NCBI RefSeq assembly: GCF_000717055.1
Contig: NZ_JNXI01000022.1
Span: 72,259 to 136,258, forward strand
Source of the DNA: Streptomyces iakyrus
GTDB taxonomy: Bacteria; Actinomycetota; Actinomycetes; Streptomycetales; Streptomycetaceae
Direction: 5' to 3'
Length of the DNA stretch: 64,000 nt
The notes under the pieces: model-generated
What the model was told of the DNA's origin: nothing
Seen by the model: the letters and a program-made list of their open reading frames with translations, nothing else
The model's database searches: none
Translations under genes and position numbers: made by a program
Shown: positions 1 to 9,638 of the stretch, one piece after another
How positions within the stretch are numbered: the first letter of the stretch is position 1
Layout of the letters: every line of letters begins with the position of its first letter

Positions 1-18
1 CTGGGGGAGGGCCGGGAG

Positions 19-222
19 TCAGGGGCGGACGGACAGGGACTGCTCGATGACGCGCTGCGTCTCGACGCGGTCCTTGGCGCGACGGCGGTCCTCCAGCACG
101 GAGGTCCACGCGTTGCGGCGGGCGGTGCGCTGACCGCTGCTCATCAGCAGCGACTCGACGGCACGCAGTGCGGTCGTGAAGGACGGGATCGCGGTGGCGC
201 GGACGGGCGGCGCGGCCTGCAT
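19..222 (-). CDS. small conserved hypothetical protein (67 aa)
   Basis: This 67-residue protein has no domain I recognise. It is rich in Arg and Ala, with a basic middle section and no signal peptide or membrane segment. The ATG start is preceded by a purine-rich GAGGGGG about 10 bases upstream, which supports translation, and codon third positions are GC-rich as in real neighbours. It lies downstream of lipA on the same strand but is separated from it by a strong hairpin, so it is probably transcribed on its own. I believe a small gene sits at this place in other Streptomyces, but that is memory. Function unknown. Confidence 0.6.
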   Translation of the reverse strand: MQAAPPVRATAIPSFTTALRAVESLLMSSGQRTARRNAWTSVLEDRRRAKDRVETQRVIEQSLSVRP

Positions 223-346
223 GGGTGAGGTCCCCCTCGGGTGACGGGTGTACGTGCTGTGAGTTCAGCGTCACTGATTGGTGTTACCAGGGCGTGACCG
301 GCCGGTCAAACACCCATGAAGCCCCGGCGGGAAGCGGTGGAACGCC

Positions 347-397
347 GACGCGGTCCTGACATGCGCCCTCATCTGCGAGGACGGTCAGGACCGCGTC
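347..397 (-). terminator. hairpin terminator downstream of lipA
   Basis: Two perfectly complementary 14-base arms (GACGCGGTCCTGAC at 347-360 and its complement at 384-397) enclose a 23-base loop. The hairpin lies between the lipA stop and the next gene on the same strand, which suits a factor-independent or 3'-stabilising terminator for the lipA transcript. There is no T-run, as is usual in Streptomyces. Confidence 0.6.
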
Positions 398-484
398 AAA
401 TCGGTCACTACCGGCGAGTAATCTCTTGTGCGCGAATTCACACGCTTGTCCCGCCCTGTGGTGGGCAGAGGTGGTGACGGTGTG

Positions 485-1474
485 TCAGACGGCCTGTGCC
501 GCGACGTACCCGTCGCCCTGCCGCGGAGCGGCCGAATCACGCTGCTCCATGGCCATCTGGTAGAGCCGTCCGGCGCGGTACGAGGAGCGCACCAGCGGCC
601 CGGACATCACGCCGGAGAAGCCGATCTGCTCGGCCTCCTCCTTCAGCTCTACGAACTCGTGCGGCTTCACCCAGCGCTCGACGGGGTGGTGGCGCACCGA
701 GGGCCGCAGGTACTGCGTGATGGTGACCAGCTCGCAGCCCGCGTCGTGCAGCTGCTTCAGCGCGTCGCTGACCTCCTCGCGGGTCTCGCCCATGCCGAGG
801 ATGAGGTTCGACTTGGTGACCAGGCCGTAGTCGCGCGCCTCGGTGATGACCTTCAGGGAGCGCTCGTAGCGGAAGCCGGGGCGGATGCGCTTGAAGATCC
901 GCGGGACCGTCTCGACGTTGTGCGCGAAGACCTCGGGCCGGGAGGAGAAGACCTCCGCCAGCTGCTCGGGGACCGCGTTGAAGTCGGGGGCCAGCAGCTC
1001 GACCTTCGTACGTCCGGCCTCACGCCCCTCGGTCTGCTGGTGGATCTGGCGCACGGTCTCGGCGTACAGCCAGGCGCCGCCGTCCTCCAGGTCGTCGCGG
1101 GCGACGCCGGTGATCGTGGCGTAGTTCAGGTCCATCGTGACGACGGACTCACCGACCCGGCGGGGCTCGTCACGGTCGAGCGCCTCGGGCTTGCCGGTGT
1201 CGATCTGGCAGAAGTCACAGCGCCGGGTGCACTGGTCGCCGCCGATCAGGAAGGTCGCCTCGCGGTCCTCCCAGCACTCGTAGATGTTCGGGCAGCCGGC
1301 TTCCTGGCAGACCGTGTGCAGCCCCTCGCTCTTCACGAGCTTCTGCATCGCGGTGTACTCGGGACCCATTTTCGCCCGGGTCTTGATCCACTCGGGCTTG
1401 CGCTCGATGGGGGTCTGGCTGTTGCGGACCTCCAGGCGCAGCATCTTGCGTCCGTCGGGTGCGACTGCGGACAC
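485..1474 (-). CDS. lipA: lipoyl synthase LipA
   Basis: Radical-SAM enzyme that inserts two sulfurs into the octanoyl chain on lipoyl domains of the 2-oxoacid dehydrogenases and the glycine cleavage system. Both cluster-binding sets are visible: C56, C61 and C67 (C-x4-C-x5-C, auxiliary 4Fe-4S cluster) and C82, C86 and C89 in CTRRCDFC (radical-SAM cluster). The RSSY motif near the C-terminus carries the serine that ligates the auxiliary cluster in this family. At 329 residues it is of normal length. The start is GTG. It lies about 100 bp downstream of lipB on the same strand, and its likely target, the E2 subunit, is encoded at 15.2-17.0 kb. Confidence 0.97.
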   Translation of the reverse strand: MSAVAPDGRKMLRLEVRNSQTPIERKPEWIKTRAKMGPEYTAMQKLVKSEGLHTVCQEAGCPNIYECWEDREATFLIGGDQCTRRCDFCQIDTGKPEALDRDEPRRVGESVVTMDLNYATITGVARDDLEDGGAWLYAETVRQIHQQTEGREAGRTKVELLAPDFNAVPEQLAEVFSSRPEVFAHNVETVPRIFKRIRPGFRYERSLKVITEARDYGLVTKSNLILGMGETREEVSDALKQLHDAGCELVTITQYLRPSVRHHPVERWVKPHEFVELKEEAEQIGFSGVMSGPLVRSSYRAGRLYQMAMEQRDSAAPRQGDGYVAAQAV

Positions 1475-1575
1475 GACCGGCTCCCTAGCGATTGATTCTT
1501 CGGCGTCCTCAAGGGTACGCCCGTTGATTTGAATGCCTGTGTGGTGCTACCCCTCCAGCTCCGCCACGGGCCGAT

Positions 1576-2376
1576 TTATGCCGCCGGCGTCTTCTCGACC
1601 TCCCGCGGCTTCAGCTCCGCGTTCTCCAGGACGTCCCGCAGATGCCGCTCGACGACCGGCAGGACCTCCTCGATCGTCACGTCCCGGCCCAGCTCGCCGG
1701 CCAGCGAGGCGACGCCCGCGTCGCGGATGCCGCACGGGATGATCCGGTCGAACCACTTGTTGTCGGGGTTCACGTTGAGCGCGAAGCCGTGCATGGTGAC
1801 GCCCTTGGCCACGCGGATGCCGATCGCGGCGATCTTGCGGTCCTCCCGGCGCTGGCCCGCGTTGGACGGCGCGTACTCCGGGCCGTTCATCCGCGGGTCG
1901 AACTCCTCGTCGTGCAGCCGGGGGTCGAAGTCCAGCGCGAGGCCGCCCGGCGCGGGGCGCTGCTCGACCGGGTCGCCCAGGATCCACACGCCGCTGCGGC
2001 CCTCGACCCGGCTGGTCTCCAGGCCGAAGTCCGCGCAGGTACGGATCAGGGCCTCTTCGAGGCGGCGCACGTGCGCCACGACGTCCACCGGGCGCGGGAG
2101 CTTCTGGATGGGGTAGCCCACCAGCTGGCCGGGACCGTGCCAGGTGATCTTGCCGCCGCGGTCGACGTCGATGACGGGCGTGCCGTCGAGGGGCCGCTCG
2201 TTGTCCGCCGTGCGCCGTCCGGCCGTGTAGACCGGGGGGTGCTCCAGGAGCAGCACGGTGTCGGGGATCTCGTCGGCGAAGCGCGCCGCGTGCACCCGGC
2301 GCTGCTCGTCCCACGCCTCCTGGTACTCGACGGCCTCGTCACCGAACCCCATGCGGACGAACCGCAACTCACTCAC
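1576..2376 (-). CDS. lipB: octanoyl-ACP:protein octanoyltransferase LipB
   Basis: Transfers octanoate from acyl carrier protein to lipoyl-domain lysines, giving the substrate for LipA. The [11 protein letters not shown] motif (about residue 80), the catalytic lysine K181 in KIAAIGI and the catalytic cysteine C215 in IIPCGI are all present. At 266 residues it is longer than the roughly 210 of the E. coli enzyme. The extra length lies mainly between residues 134 and 180, where an Asp/Pro/Arg-rich insert precedes the catalytic lysine. The GTG start has GGGAGGCG upstream. The 238-bp gap to the divergent gene at 2615 should hold promoters for both directions. Confidence 0.96.
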   Translation of the reverse strand: MSELRFVRMGFGDEAVEYQEAWDEQRRVHAARFADEIPDTVLLLEHPPVYTAGRRTADNERPLDGTPVIDVDRGGKITWHGPGQLVGYPIQKLPRPVDVVAHVRRLEEALIRTCADFGLETSRVEGRSGVWILGDPVEQRPAPGGLALDFDPRLHDEEFDPRMNGPEYAPSNAGQRREDRKIAAIGIRVAKGVTMHGFALNVNPDNKWFDRIIPCGIRDAGVASLAGELGRDVTIEEVLPVVERHLRDVLENAELKPREVEKTPAA

Positions 2377-2614
2377 GGCAAGCGCCTCCCTCGGACGGGT
2401 GTATCAGGCACGTAGCGCGCCCAAGCCACTGTACGTCCGGCCCGGACACGTCAGTCCCGGGGTCAATCCTCACACGATCGGATGAATGTCCGGGAAAATG
2501 TGTGATGGGGTGCTTACTCTCCGCTACATTCGCGCCGTTCAGCAAGCCAAAAGGCCTGCTCACAGGCAATCCGGCACGTCACCGACACCGGAAGGCAGGA
2601 GACCGCACCGCACC

Positions 2615-4093
2615 ATGACGGAACGACCCGCGCAGCGCACCCCCAACCGACAGCTCGCCGCGCTCATCGCAGAAGCGGGGTTCTCCAACGCGGGACTCGC
2701 CCGTCGCGTGGACCAGCTCGGTCTCGAACACGGGCTTGATCTGAGATACGACAAGACCTCCGTCACCCGGTGGCTGCGCGGTCAGCAGCCCAGGGGCACC
2801 ACGCCCGCCCTCATCGCCGAGGTCTTCACCCGGCGCCTCGGCCGCCGCCTCACCGCCCAGGACCTCGGCCTGGACGCCTGCGCCCCGGTCTACGCGGGGC
2901 TGGAGTTCGCGGCCACCCCCGAGGAGGCCGTCGACATCGTCAGCGGGCTGTGGCGCAAGGACTCCGGCAGCCACGCCGAGCTCCGCAAGATCGCCTTCAC
3001 CCCGGCGGGGCTCGTCGTGCCCAGCCGCGACTGGCTGATCGGCCGGGCCGACGAGAAGGTGGCCCGGGGCGAGCCGGCCGCCGCCCGCATCCCGGTCCAG
3101 GGCCGCCCGGCCCTGCGCCCCACGGCCACGCCCGAGCAGGGCGTGTCCCCCCTGCCCCGCCAGCGCGGCCAGGCCGAACGCGGACCCGGCCAGAAGGTCA
3201 CCGCCGGCGACATCGCCGCCCTGCGCTCGGTCGGCGAGCTGTTCCGCACCCTCGACGACGCCTACGGCGGCGGTCACGCCCGCCAGGCCCTCGTGCGCTA
3301 CCTGGAGCACGAGTGCGAGCCCATGCTGCGCGGCACGTACGGCGAGCAGACCGGCCGCCGGCTGTTCGCGGCCGCCGCGGACCTGACCCGGCTCGCGGGC
3401 TGGACGTCGTACGACATCGCCGCGCACGGACTCGCCCAGCGCTACTTCGTGCAGGCGCTGCGGCTCGCCCAGGCGGCCGGGGACCGGACGTACGGGTCCT
3501 ACGTGCTGGTCACCATGAGCCGCCAGGCCGTCTACCTCGGGCACGGGCGGGAGGCCGTCCAGCTCGCCCGGGTGGCTCAGCAGGGCGTCGGCACCTCCGG
3601 GCCGCCCGTCGTCCAGGCCCTGCTGCACGCCTCGGAGGCGCGCGGGCACGGGGTGCTCGGCGAGGTCCGGGCCTGCACCGCCGCCCTGGTCCGCGCCGAA
3701 CGCGCCCTGGAGACGGCCCGGCCCGGGGACGACGTCCCGCACTGGGCGAAGTTCTTCGACGAGGCCCAGCTCGCCGACGAGTTCGGCCACTGCCACCGCG
3801 ACCTTCAGCAGTTCCGCGCCGCCGCCCAGCACGCGGAACGCTCACTCCAGCTGCGGGCCCCCTCCTTCGCCCGCAGCCGCCTCTTCTGCCGCGTGGTCCT
3901 CGCCACCGCCCGCCTGGGCCTCGGTGAACTCGACCAGGCCTGCCAGCTCGCCGCGGAGGCCGCCGGCCAGGCAGCGGAGATGCGCTCGGTGCGGGCGGTG
4001 GAGTACGTGAGGGACTTCGAGCGCCGCCTGGAGCCCTACAAGGACGCGGCGCCGGTGCGTACTTACCGCGACAAGGTAGCGGCCCTTGGGTGA
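2615..4093 (+). CDS. HTH/TPR-type transcriptional regulator (NsdA-like family)
   Basis: This 492-residue protein begins with a helix-turn-helix-like segment (about residues 8-70, including LIAEAGFSNAGLARRV and a basic WLRGQQPRG). It ends in a long helical region resembling tetratricopeptide repeats (about residues 230-480). That arrangement matches the large Streptomyces regulators typified by NsdA, a repressor of antibiotic production; the specific role here is not known. The frame stays open 129 bp further upstream, but the ATG at 2615 is chosen because AGGAGA precedes it and the homologous region begins with MTERPAQRTPNRQ. It is divergent from lipB. Confidence 0.75.
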   Translation: MTERPAQRTPNRQLAALIAEAGFSNAGLARRVDQLGLEHGLDLRYDKTSVTRWLRGQQPRGTTPALIAEVFTRRLGRRLTAQDLGLDACAPVYAGLEFAATPEEAVDIVSGLWRKDSGSHAELRKIAFTPAGLVVPSRDWLIGRADEKVARGEPAAARIPVQGRPALRPTATPEQGVSPLPRQRGQAERGPGQKVTAGDIAALRSVGELFRTLDDAYGGGHARQALVRYLEHECEPMLRGTYGEQTGRRLFAAAADLTRLAGWTSYDIAAHGLAQRYFVQALRLAQAAGDRTYGSYVLVTMSRQAVYLGHGREAVQLARVAQQGVGTSGPPVVQALLHASEARGHGVLGEVRACTAALVRAERALETARPGDDVPHWAKFFDEAQLADEFGHCHRDLQQFRAAAQHAERSLQLRAPSFARSRLFCRVVLATARLGLGELDQACQLAAEAAGQAAEMRSVRAVEYVRDFERRLEPYKDAAPVRTYRDKVAALG

Positions 4094-4100
4094 CGTTCCT

Positions 4101-4172
4101 CAGGGGCGCGGGGCTGTGTCGATGTGCGGCTCCGCCGCGTGGGCGCGACAAGCCACAGCGCACCCGCACCCG
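4101..4172 (+). repeat. dispersed intergenic repeat, copy a (divergent)
   Basis: This starts like the other copies (AGGGGCGCGGGG) but has a longer middle, then resumes with GCGCGACAAGCC and ends with CGCACCCGCACCCG. It sits in the 88-bp gap between convergent genes. It appears to be an expanded version of the element seen at 15.0, 18.7, 22.9, 34.3, 61.1 and 62.6 kb. Confidence 0.6.
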
Positions 4173-4181
4173 AGAGATCAC

Positions 4182-5588
4182 CTACGCAGCCCGAGGCACA
4201 GTCGGCAGCGGATCGGCAACATGCATCGACCGCCCCGCCCCCAAGTCCGTCAGAATCGCCGCCGACGCCCGATGCCCCGAGTGCAGAGCACCCTGGACCG
4301 TACTGGTGTCCCGGTGATCCCCGCACACATACAGCCCCGCGATCAACCGCACCGGCCGCCGCAGATCATGCGGCGGCCGCATCGCGGGCACCGCCTCCGG
4401 TGTCGTGTGCACGGCCAGCGTCTCCCACCGCGCCGTCGACACCCCGTACAACCGCGCCAGGTGCATTCGCACCGCCGTGTCGACATCGCCCGGCGGCCGT
4501 CCCAGGACCGTCGACGACACCAGCGCCCGTCCGGCCGGAGCCCGGGTCGGATCGACGAGACTGACCACCGCCGTGTGCGCGACCGGCCCGCCCAGATCCG
4601 CGTCGAGCAGCAGCGACGCCCCCGTCGCCGGCGGCTCGTCGGTTGTGTGGTGCACCACCGTCACCGGATGGAACTCCGGCACCCGCAAGCCGGGCAGCAG
4701 CTCGGCCGCGGCCCGCGCGCCCGTCGCCACCAGGACCGCCCGGCACCGGATCTCACCGTGCTCGGCGGTGGTCACCGAGGTCGTCGCCACGGAGGTGACG
4801 CGGACGCCGGTGTGCACCGTGCCCGGCGGCAGCGTGCGCGCCAGCAGGTCCGGCAGGGCGTCGGCACCGCCCTCCGGCAGACACAGCCGGCCCCGGGCGA
4901 AGGCGCGCAGCGCGAGGTCGGCGCACCGGCTGGACGTCGTCAGACCCGGGTCGCACAGCAGCGCGGCGAGCAGCGGACGCAGGAAACCGTCGATCGTACG
5001 GGCGGGCAGCCCACGCGCCGCCAGGGCCTCACCGGCGGGCAACTCCGGGCGGGACAGCAGCCGTTCGGCCGGGGTTCCCGCCAGGCGGGAGAGGGCGGCA
5101 CCCAGCCGGGCCTGGTCGACGGCCGTACCGAGCGGGGCGCCGGAGCGGCTCCGGGGGGCGGAGACCTGCCGGCCGGGCACGGCCACCGGCCTCCTCGGCG
5201 GCCTCGGCGCGGACGGCGGCCGGGGAGCACTCGCCAGCGCTCGTACGGCGTGCAATGCGCCCCGTGCGCCCCCTGCGCCCGGCTGGACGCCGGCGCGGTG
5301 ATGGCGTCCGTCGCCGTGCAGCAGGACGCCGGGCGTGAAGGGCCGCAGCACCAGCCCGTCCAGACCGGGTGTCAGCCGTAGTTCCGGATACGCCGTGGAC
5401 AGCAACTGGCCGATCCGGTCGAGCCGGAAGCCGTCGACCTTTTCCGTCGCCATGCGGCCGCCGACCCCGTGGGCGGCCTCCAGGACCATGGTGGTCACTC
5501 CTGCGCTGGTCAGCCGGTGCGCGGCCGAGAGTCCGGCGACCCCGGCCCCCACGACGACCACGTCCGCCTGGTACGCGGGCTCAAGCAC
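4182..5588 (-). CDS. FAD-dependent oxidoreductase (amine oxidase/phytoene desaturase-like)
   Basis: The N-terminus has a Rossmann FAD-binding fingerprint, VVVVGAGVAGLSAAH (about residues 10-24), followed by the conserved acidic residue and GGRM typical of the flavin-containing amine oxidase/protoporphyrinogen oxidase superfamily. The C-terminus carries the second FAD contact, GLYVCGDHRDTSTVQGA, near residues 430-446. Length (468) fits the family. No signal peptide is seen, so it is probably cytoplasmic. Substrate cannot be assigned from sequence; the family includes amine oxidases, carotenoid desaturases and uncharacterised Streptomyces enzymes. The gene stands alone between a convergent regulator and an epimerase-like gene. 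Confidence 0.8.
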   Translation of the reverse strand: MLEPAYQADVVVVGAGVAGLSAAHRLTSAGVTTMVLEAAHGVGGRMATEKVDGFRLDRIGQLLSTAYPELRLTPGLDGLVLRPFTPGVLLHGDGRHHRAGVQPGAGGARGALHAVRALASAPRPPSAPRPPRRPVAVPGRQVSAPRSRSGAPLGTAVDQARLGAALSRLAGTPAERLLSRPELPAGEALAARGLPARTIDGFLRPLLAALLCDPGLTTSSRCADLALRAFARGRLCLPEGGADALPDLLARTLPPGTVHTGVRVTSVATTSVTTAEHGEIRCRAVLVATGARAAAELLPGLRVPEFHPVTVVHHTTDEPPATGASLLLDADLGGPVAHTAVVSLVDPTRAPAGRALVSSTVLGRPPGDVDTAVRMHLARLYGVSTARWETLAVHTTPEAVPAMRPPHDLRRPVRLIAGLYVCGDHRDTSTVQGALHSGHRASAAILTDLGAGRSMHVADPLPTVPRAA

Positions 5589-5902
5589 GTGCCCCTCCTC
5601 GAGGTTGCGCGGGCGCTGGAGACGTCATGCCCTCAACAGGCCGCAGGAATACGCGAGTTCTGGTCGAGGGTAGGACCGTGATCGGTCAGCGGGAGTCGCG
5701 CATCGGCAGGGCACGGTCGCACGGCGGTCGCATACGGACGCCTCGTGGGCATGAAGTGGTCGCAGGAGGCTGGTGTGCGGCGCGAACGAGCTGTCTCGGA
5801 AAGGCCGGTCGGATCCCGGACACACGGCCGGTCCGTGCCGCTGCCGCCGTCGGCCCGCACGTCCGGACGCCGCCGGGGCCGGACCCGCGGCCCGGGGAGC
5901 CG
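5589..5902. other. 314-bp gap without a convincing gene
   Basis: Short reading frames exist on both strands, but none has a ribosome binding site together with coding-like codon usage. No long hairpin or repeat was seen. It probably contains the promoter of the FAD oxidoreductase gene (5588, minus strand) and the 3' end of the 5903-6805 transcript. Confidence 0.4.
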
Positions 5903-6805
5903 TCACAACGCCGCCCGGATCGCTCCCTCGATCTCCGGGAAGGCGAACCGGAAGCCCGACTCCAGCAGCCGCGTCGGCAGCACCCGGGCGCTGCCGAGGA
6001 CGTCCCCGGCCATCTCGCCGAGCACCGTCCGCAGGACGGCCGCGGGCACCGGGAACAGCGTCGGGCGGTGCAGCACCCGCCCCATCGCCGCCGTGATCTC
6101 ACGGTTCGTCACCGGATTCGGGGCGGTGACGTTGAACGGCCCGGACAGACCGTCGGTGTCGATCAGGTGCCGGATCGCGGCGACTTCGTCGTGCAGCGCG
6201 ATGAACGACCAGTACTGGCTCCCGTCGCCCATCCGCCCGCCCGCCCCCGCCCGGAACAGCGGGAACAGCCGGGCCCAGGCGCCGCCCTCGCGGGACACGA
6301 CCAGACCGGTCCGGGTGAACACCGTGCGCACACCGGCCTCCTGGGCCGGCGCCGTGGCCCCCTCCCACTCCACGCACAGCTCGGGCAGGAAACCCTCTCC
6401 CGGGGGTGTGCTCTCGTCGGCCGGGTGCTCGCCGGTTTCGCCGTAGTAGCCGATGGCGCTGCCGTTGACGAAGACCCGCGGCCGCTCCTCCGCGTCCAGC
6501 GAGGCCACCGCCCCGGCGAGGGCCGCCGTGCCCTTCACGCGGCTGTCGCGGATCCGCTGCTTGTAGGCGTCCGTCCAGCGCCGGTCGCCGACGCCGGCCC
6601 CCGCCAGATTGACCACCGCGTGGCACCCGGCGAGCCCGGCCGCGTCCACCCGCCCGCCCTCGGGGTCCCAGCGGACCTCCCCGGCCGCCCGGGGCGTGCC
6701 GCGCACCAGACGGCGCACCTCGTGCCCGTCGGCGGCCAGGGACCGTGCCAGGGCACCGCCGATGAGACCGGACGCACCGGCCACCGCGATTCTTGAACGC
6801 TCCAT
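5903..6805 (-). CDS. TIGR01777 family NAD(P)-binding epimerase-like protein
   Basis: A 300-residue atypical short-chain dehydrogenase/epimerase. The N-terminal dinucleotide motif is RIAVAGASGLIGGALA. The central GSAIGYYGETGE and the C-terminal segment from about residue 250 (LFPVPAAVLRTVLGEMAGDVL) are characteristic of TIGR01777 with its DUF1731 tail (SDR39U1/YfcH type). The frame is open for 30 more codons upstream, but the ATG at 6805 begins right before the Rossmann fold, as in homologues. Substrate is unknown for the family. It is divergent from the acetyltransferase at 6877, with a 71-bp shared promoter region. Confidence 0.85.
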   Translation of the reverse strand: MERSRIAVAGASGLIGGALARSLAADGHEVRRLVRGTPRAAGEVRWDPEGGRVDAAGLAGCHAVVNLAGAGVGDRRWTDAYKQRIRDSRVKGTAALAGAVASLDAEERPRVFVNGSAIGYYGETGEHPADESTPPGEGFLPELCVEWEGATAPAQEAGVRTVFTRTGLVVSREGGAWARLFPLFRAGAGGRMGDGSQYWSFIALHDEVAAIRHLIDTDGLSGPFNVTAPNPVTNREITAAMGRVLHRPTLFPVPAAVLRTVLGEMAGDVLGSARVLPTRLLESGFRFAFPEIEGAIRAAL

Positions 6806-6876
6806 GAAACCATCCTGCCGCGCGGCTCCGTAAAACCCTTGCAAGGCCTTGATCCGCTCGCCGTAGGGTGACGCCC

Positions 6877-7374
6877 ATGCCCGAGCTCCCAGCACCGCAC
6901 ATCCGCACCGCCCGGCCCGACGACGACGGCGAGCTGGCCCTGCTCGACCGGCTCGCCTGGTCGCACCTGCACGCGGTGACGCCCGAGCCCCAGCCGCCCT
7001 ACGCTCCCTTCTTCAGTGAGCGGCACACCCCCGAGAACTGCCTCGTCGCCGAACTCGACGGCCGTCTCGCGGGCTATGTCCACCTCGGTTTCCCCACCCC
7101 GCTCGACTCGAACCGGCACGTCCACCAGATCCAGGGCCTCGCTGTCGCCGAGGAGGCGCGCGGCCGCGGGGTCGGCCGGGCGCTGGTCCGGGCCGCCGTC
7201 GACGCGTCCCGCCGGCGCGGCGCCCGCCGCATCACCCTGCGGGTCCTCGGGCACAACACCGCGGCCCGGGCGCTCTACGAGGCCGAGGGGTTCGTGGTCG
7301 AGGGCGTCCTGCCCGAGGAGTTCCTGCTGGACGGGGCGTACGTCGACGACGTGTTCATGGGGCGCTTCCTGTGA
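6877..7374 (+). CDS. GNAT-family N-acetyltransferase
   Basis: 165 residues with the GNAT core: VHQIQGLAVAEEARGRGVGRALVRAA (residues about 85-110) contains the R/Q-x-x-G-x-G/A acetyl-CoA-binding loop. NTAARALYEAEGFV near residue 130 is the conserved alpha4 region. A GTG 9 bases upstream (6868) is an alternative start. The acceptor substrate cannot be predicted. It ends 7 bp before the convergent protease gene. Confidence 0.85.
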   Translation: MPELPAPHIRTARPDDDGELALLDRLAWSHLHAVTPEPQPPYAPFFSERHTPENCLVAELDGRLAGYVHLGFPTPLDSNRHVHQIQGLAVAEEARGRGVGRALVRAAVDASRRRGARRITLRVLGHNTAARALYEAEGFVVEGVLPEEFLLDGAYVDDVFMGRFL

Positions 7375-7381
7375 GCCGGAG

Positions 7382-8566
7382 CTACGACGCGGCCGGCTCG
7401 CCCGTGTCCACCGGGGCCGTCGCGCCCGCGGCCTCGCGCGCGTCGGAGGCGACCTCGTCCGCCGTCAGGACGTAGCCCGTCTCGGCGTCCGTGGTGGAGC
7501 GGGCGAAGACCACGCCGAACACCCGGCCGTCCGTGGTGAGCAGCGGGCCGCCGGAGTTGCCCGGGCGGACGGTGGAGCGGATCGAGTAGATCTCCCGGGT
7601 GGCCGTCCCGTCGTTGTAGATGTTCTGGCCCGTCGCCCGCACCCGGTTCGCGACCGTGGCCGCCTGGAGGTTCAGGTCGCCGTCCTCCGGATAGCCCGCG
7701 ACCACCGCCGAGTCGCCCCGCCCGGCGTCGTCGTCGAAGCGCAGCACGGGCGCCTTCAGACCCGGCACGTACAGCACGGCCACGTCCTTCTGCGGGTCGA
7801 AGAGCACCACCCGCGCCTCGTACGTCCGCCCGACCCCGCCGATCTGCACGGTCGGCTCGTCGATGCCCGCCACCACGTGGGCGTTGGTCATCACGCGCTC
7901 GCGCGCGTAGACGAACCCGCTGCCCTCACGGCCCTGCGTGCCCGCCACGCCCTCGACCTTCACCGTGCTCCGCTTGGCGGCGTCGGTCGCGGCGGCCGTG
8001 ACACTGTCGCCGGTGGGCTCGGCGACCTCGGCCGTCGACTCGTTCTCGAAGGGGTTGAAGACCTGCGGGAAGCCCGCCTGCGTCAAGGCGGACGTGGCCC
8101 CCGAGAACCAGGCCGGTGTCGTGTCCGGCATCGTCCGCTGCACGGCGCCGAGCAGGCGTGAGTCCCGGATGGCCGAGGTGACCAGCGGCGACGAGGACGC
8201 GCCCAGGACGCTCGCGGCCACCCACGCCACGATCAGCACCGCCACCGCGTTGGCCACCGCCCCGCCGATCCCGTCCGCAACTCTGAGCGGCCCCCGGTCC
8301 AGCTCCCGCCGCAGCCGCAGCGCGAGGCGCCCCGCCAGCTCGTGCCCCACGACCGCCGGGAGCAGCACCGTGAACACCGCCGCCAGCGTCGCCCGCGTCG
8401 TCCCCGGCTCCACCAGGTCCATCACCCACGGCAGGACCCACACGCCGACGACCGCACCGCCCACGAAGCCCGCCAGCGACACACAGCCGGCCACCAGCCC
8501 GCGCCGGTACCCGGACGCCGCGTAGGCCAGAACGACCAGCAACAGCAGGATGTCGAGCAGGTCCAC
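7382..8566 (-). CDS. MarP-like membrane-anchored periplasmic serine protease (CvpA domain + trypsin fold)
   Basis: A 394-residue protein with four hydrophobic segments in the first 125 residues matching a CvpA (colicin V production) domain. An extracytoplasmic trypsin-like protease domain follows, with the full triad visible: H230 (TNAHVVAG), D261 (QKDVAVLYV) and S338 (RPGNSGGPLL). Mycobacterium tuberculosis MarP, which processes peptidoglycan hydrolases under acid stress, has the same architecture. The GTG start has AAAGG upstream. The PGRP-type amidase gene is divergent next door, so the two could act on the same cell-wall process, but that is inference. Confidence 0.9.
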   Translation of the reverse strand: MDLLDILLLLVVLAYAASGYRRGLVAGCVSLAGFVGGAVVGVWVLPWVMDLVEPGTTRATLAAVFTVLLPAVVGHELAGRLALRLRRELDRGPLRVADGIGGAVANAVAVLIVAWVAASVLGASSSPLVTSAIRDSRLLGAVQRTMPDTTPAWFSGATSALTQAGFPQVFNPFENESTAEVAEPTGDSVTAAATDAAKRSTVKVEGVAGTQGREGSGFVYARERVMTNAHVVAGIDEPTVQIGGVGRTYEARVVLFDPQKDVAVLYVPGLKAPVLRFDDDAGRGDSAVVAGYPEDGDLNLQAATVANRVRATGQNIYNDGTATREIYSIRSTVRPGNSGGPLLTTDGRVFGVVFARSTTDAETGYVLTADEVASDAREAAGATAPVDTGEPAAS

Positions 8567-8757
8567 GCACGCCGCCTTTCTCTCGGAACCCCTTAATACG
8601 CGGGGGGAGGGCCCGGTGATCAGTCACACGCGCACGCGATGATCGGAACCGGCCACGCGGGCGTGCATCCGGAAAAACGTCGCGGACCGTGACGATGGTT
8701 CCACCGGGTGGCACATCACACATCGCGGACGGACGGGATCGGGCCGACAGTGGGACC

Positions 8758-9621
8758 ATGCGTGTCTTCCGAAGACGGCGGGGCACACGCAGGCACTCCG
8801 CCGACGGGACACCCGGCTCAGCCGGTCTGCCGCGCACGGCCCGGGTCCTCCTCGGCTGCCTGCCGGGCGTCGCCGCCGTCGTGGCGCTGGTCCTGTGCGC
8901 CCACGGCGTCGAGAACGCCGCCGAGACCGGCTCCCGCGCCGCCCCGCCCCGCTCCGAAGCCACGCCCTTCAGCGCCCCGCGTCCGCCCGTCGTGCCGAGG
9001 GCGCAGTGGCTGGGCGACGCCGCCCGCGCGCAGCCCCGCCCGCGCTACGACGACCGGGTCCTCGCCGTCTTCGTCCACCACACCGACTCGCCCAACGGCT
9101 ACGACTGCGCCGACGCGCCCCGCATCATCCGGGACCTCTACACCGGCCAGACCGGCACCCGCGACTGGGACGACATCGGCTACAACTTCGTCGTCGACCG
9201 CTGCGGCACCATCTACGAGGGCCGCGCCGGGGGCGTGGAGCGCGCCGTCACCGGCGCCCACACCCAGGGCTTCAACCACCGCACCTCGGGCATCGCCGCC
9301 CTCGGCACCTTCACCGAGGGCATGCCCGTCCCCCGGCCCATGCTCCGTGCGATCGCCGCGCTGTCCGCCTGGAAGCTGGGCCTGACCGGCACCGACCCGC
9401 GCGCGGACGTCCGCCTCGTCTCCAGCAACGGCCTGAGCCGGTACGCGGCCGGCTCCACCGCCCGGCTGCCCGCCCTCGCCGGCCACAACGACGGCTACAT
9501 GACCAGCTGCCCGGGCGCCGCCCTGCACGCCCGCCTGCCCGAGATCAGACAGCTCGCGGCCCGTCTCCAGGGCCGGCCGGACGGTCCACAGCGAGGCCAC
9601 AGCGAACGCGCAGCGTCCTGA
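8758..9621 (+). CDS. secreted/membrane-anchored PGRP-type N-acetylmuramoyl-L-alanine amidase
   Basis: A 287-residue cell-wall hydrolase. A basic N-terminus and one hydrophobic segment (about residues 28-48) give a signal peptide or membrane anchor. From residue 80 it is a peptidoglycan-recognition (amidase 2) domain: VPRAQW, AVFVHHTDS with zinc ligand H107 or H108, the catalytic-region tyrosine in IGYNFVVD, GAHTQGFN (H168) and C251 in TSCPG as third zinc ligand. All zinc ligands are present, so an active amidase is expected. An upstream extension to 8689 is open, but the ATG at 8758 leads directly into the signal sequence. Confidence 0.88.
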   Translation: MRVFRRRRGTRRHSADGTPGSAGLPRTARVLLGCLPGVAAVVALVLCAHGVENAAETGSRAAPPRSEATPFSAPRPPVVPRAQWLGDAARAQPRPRYDDRVLAVFVHHTDSPNGYDCADAPRIIRDLYTGQTGTRDWDDIGYNFVVDRCGTIYEGRAGGVERAVTGAHTQGFNHRTSGIAALGTFTEGMPVPRPMLRAIAALSAWKLGLTGTDPRADVRLVSSNGLSRYAAGSTARLPALAGHNDGYMTSCPGAALHARLPEIRQLAARLQGRPDGPQRGHSERAAS

Positions 9622-9638
9622 AATCTGGGACCGCCTGA

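Noticed and set aside
5625..5906. A 93-codon minus-strand frame in the gap between the FAD oxidoreductase and epimerase-like genes
   Set aside because: No ribosome binding site, no recognisable domain, and composition (Arg/Pro/Ser with many rare-looking triplets) unlike neighbouring genes.
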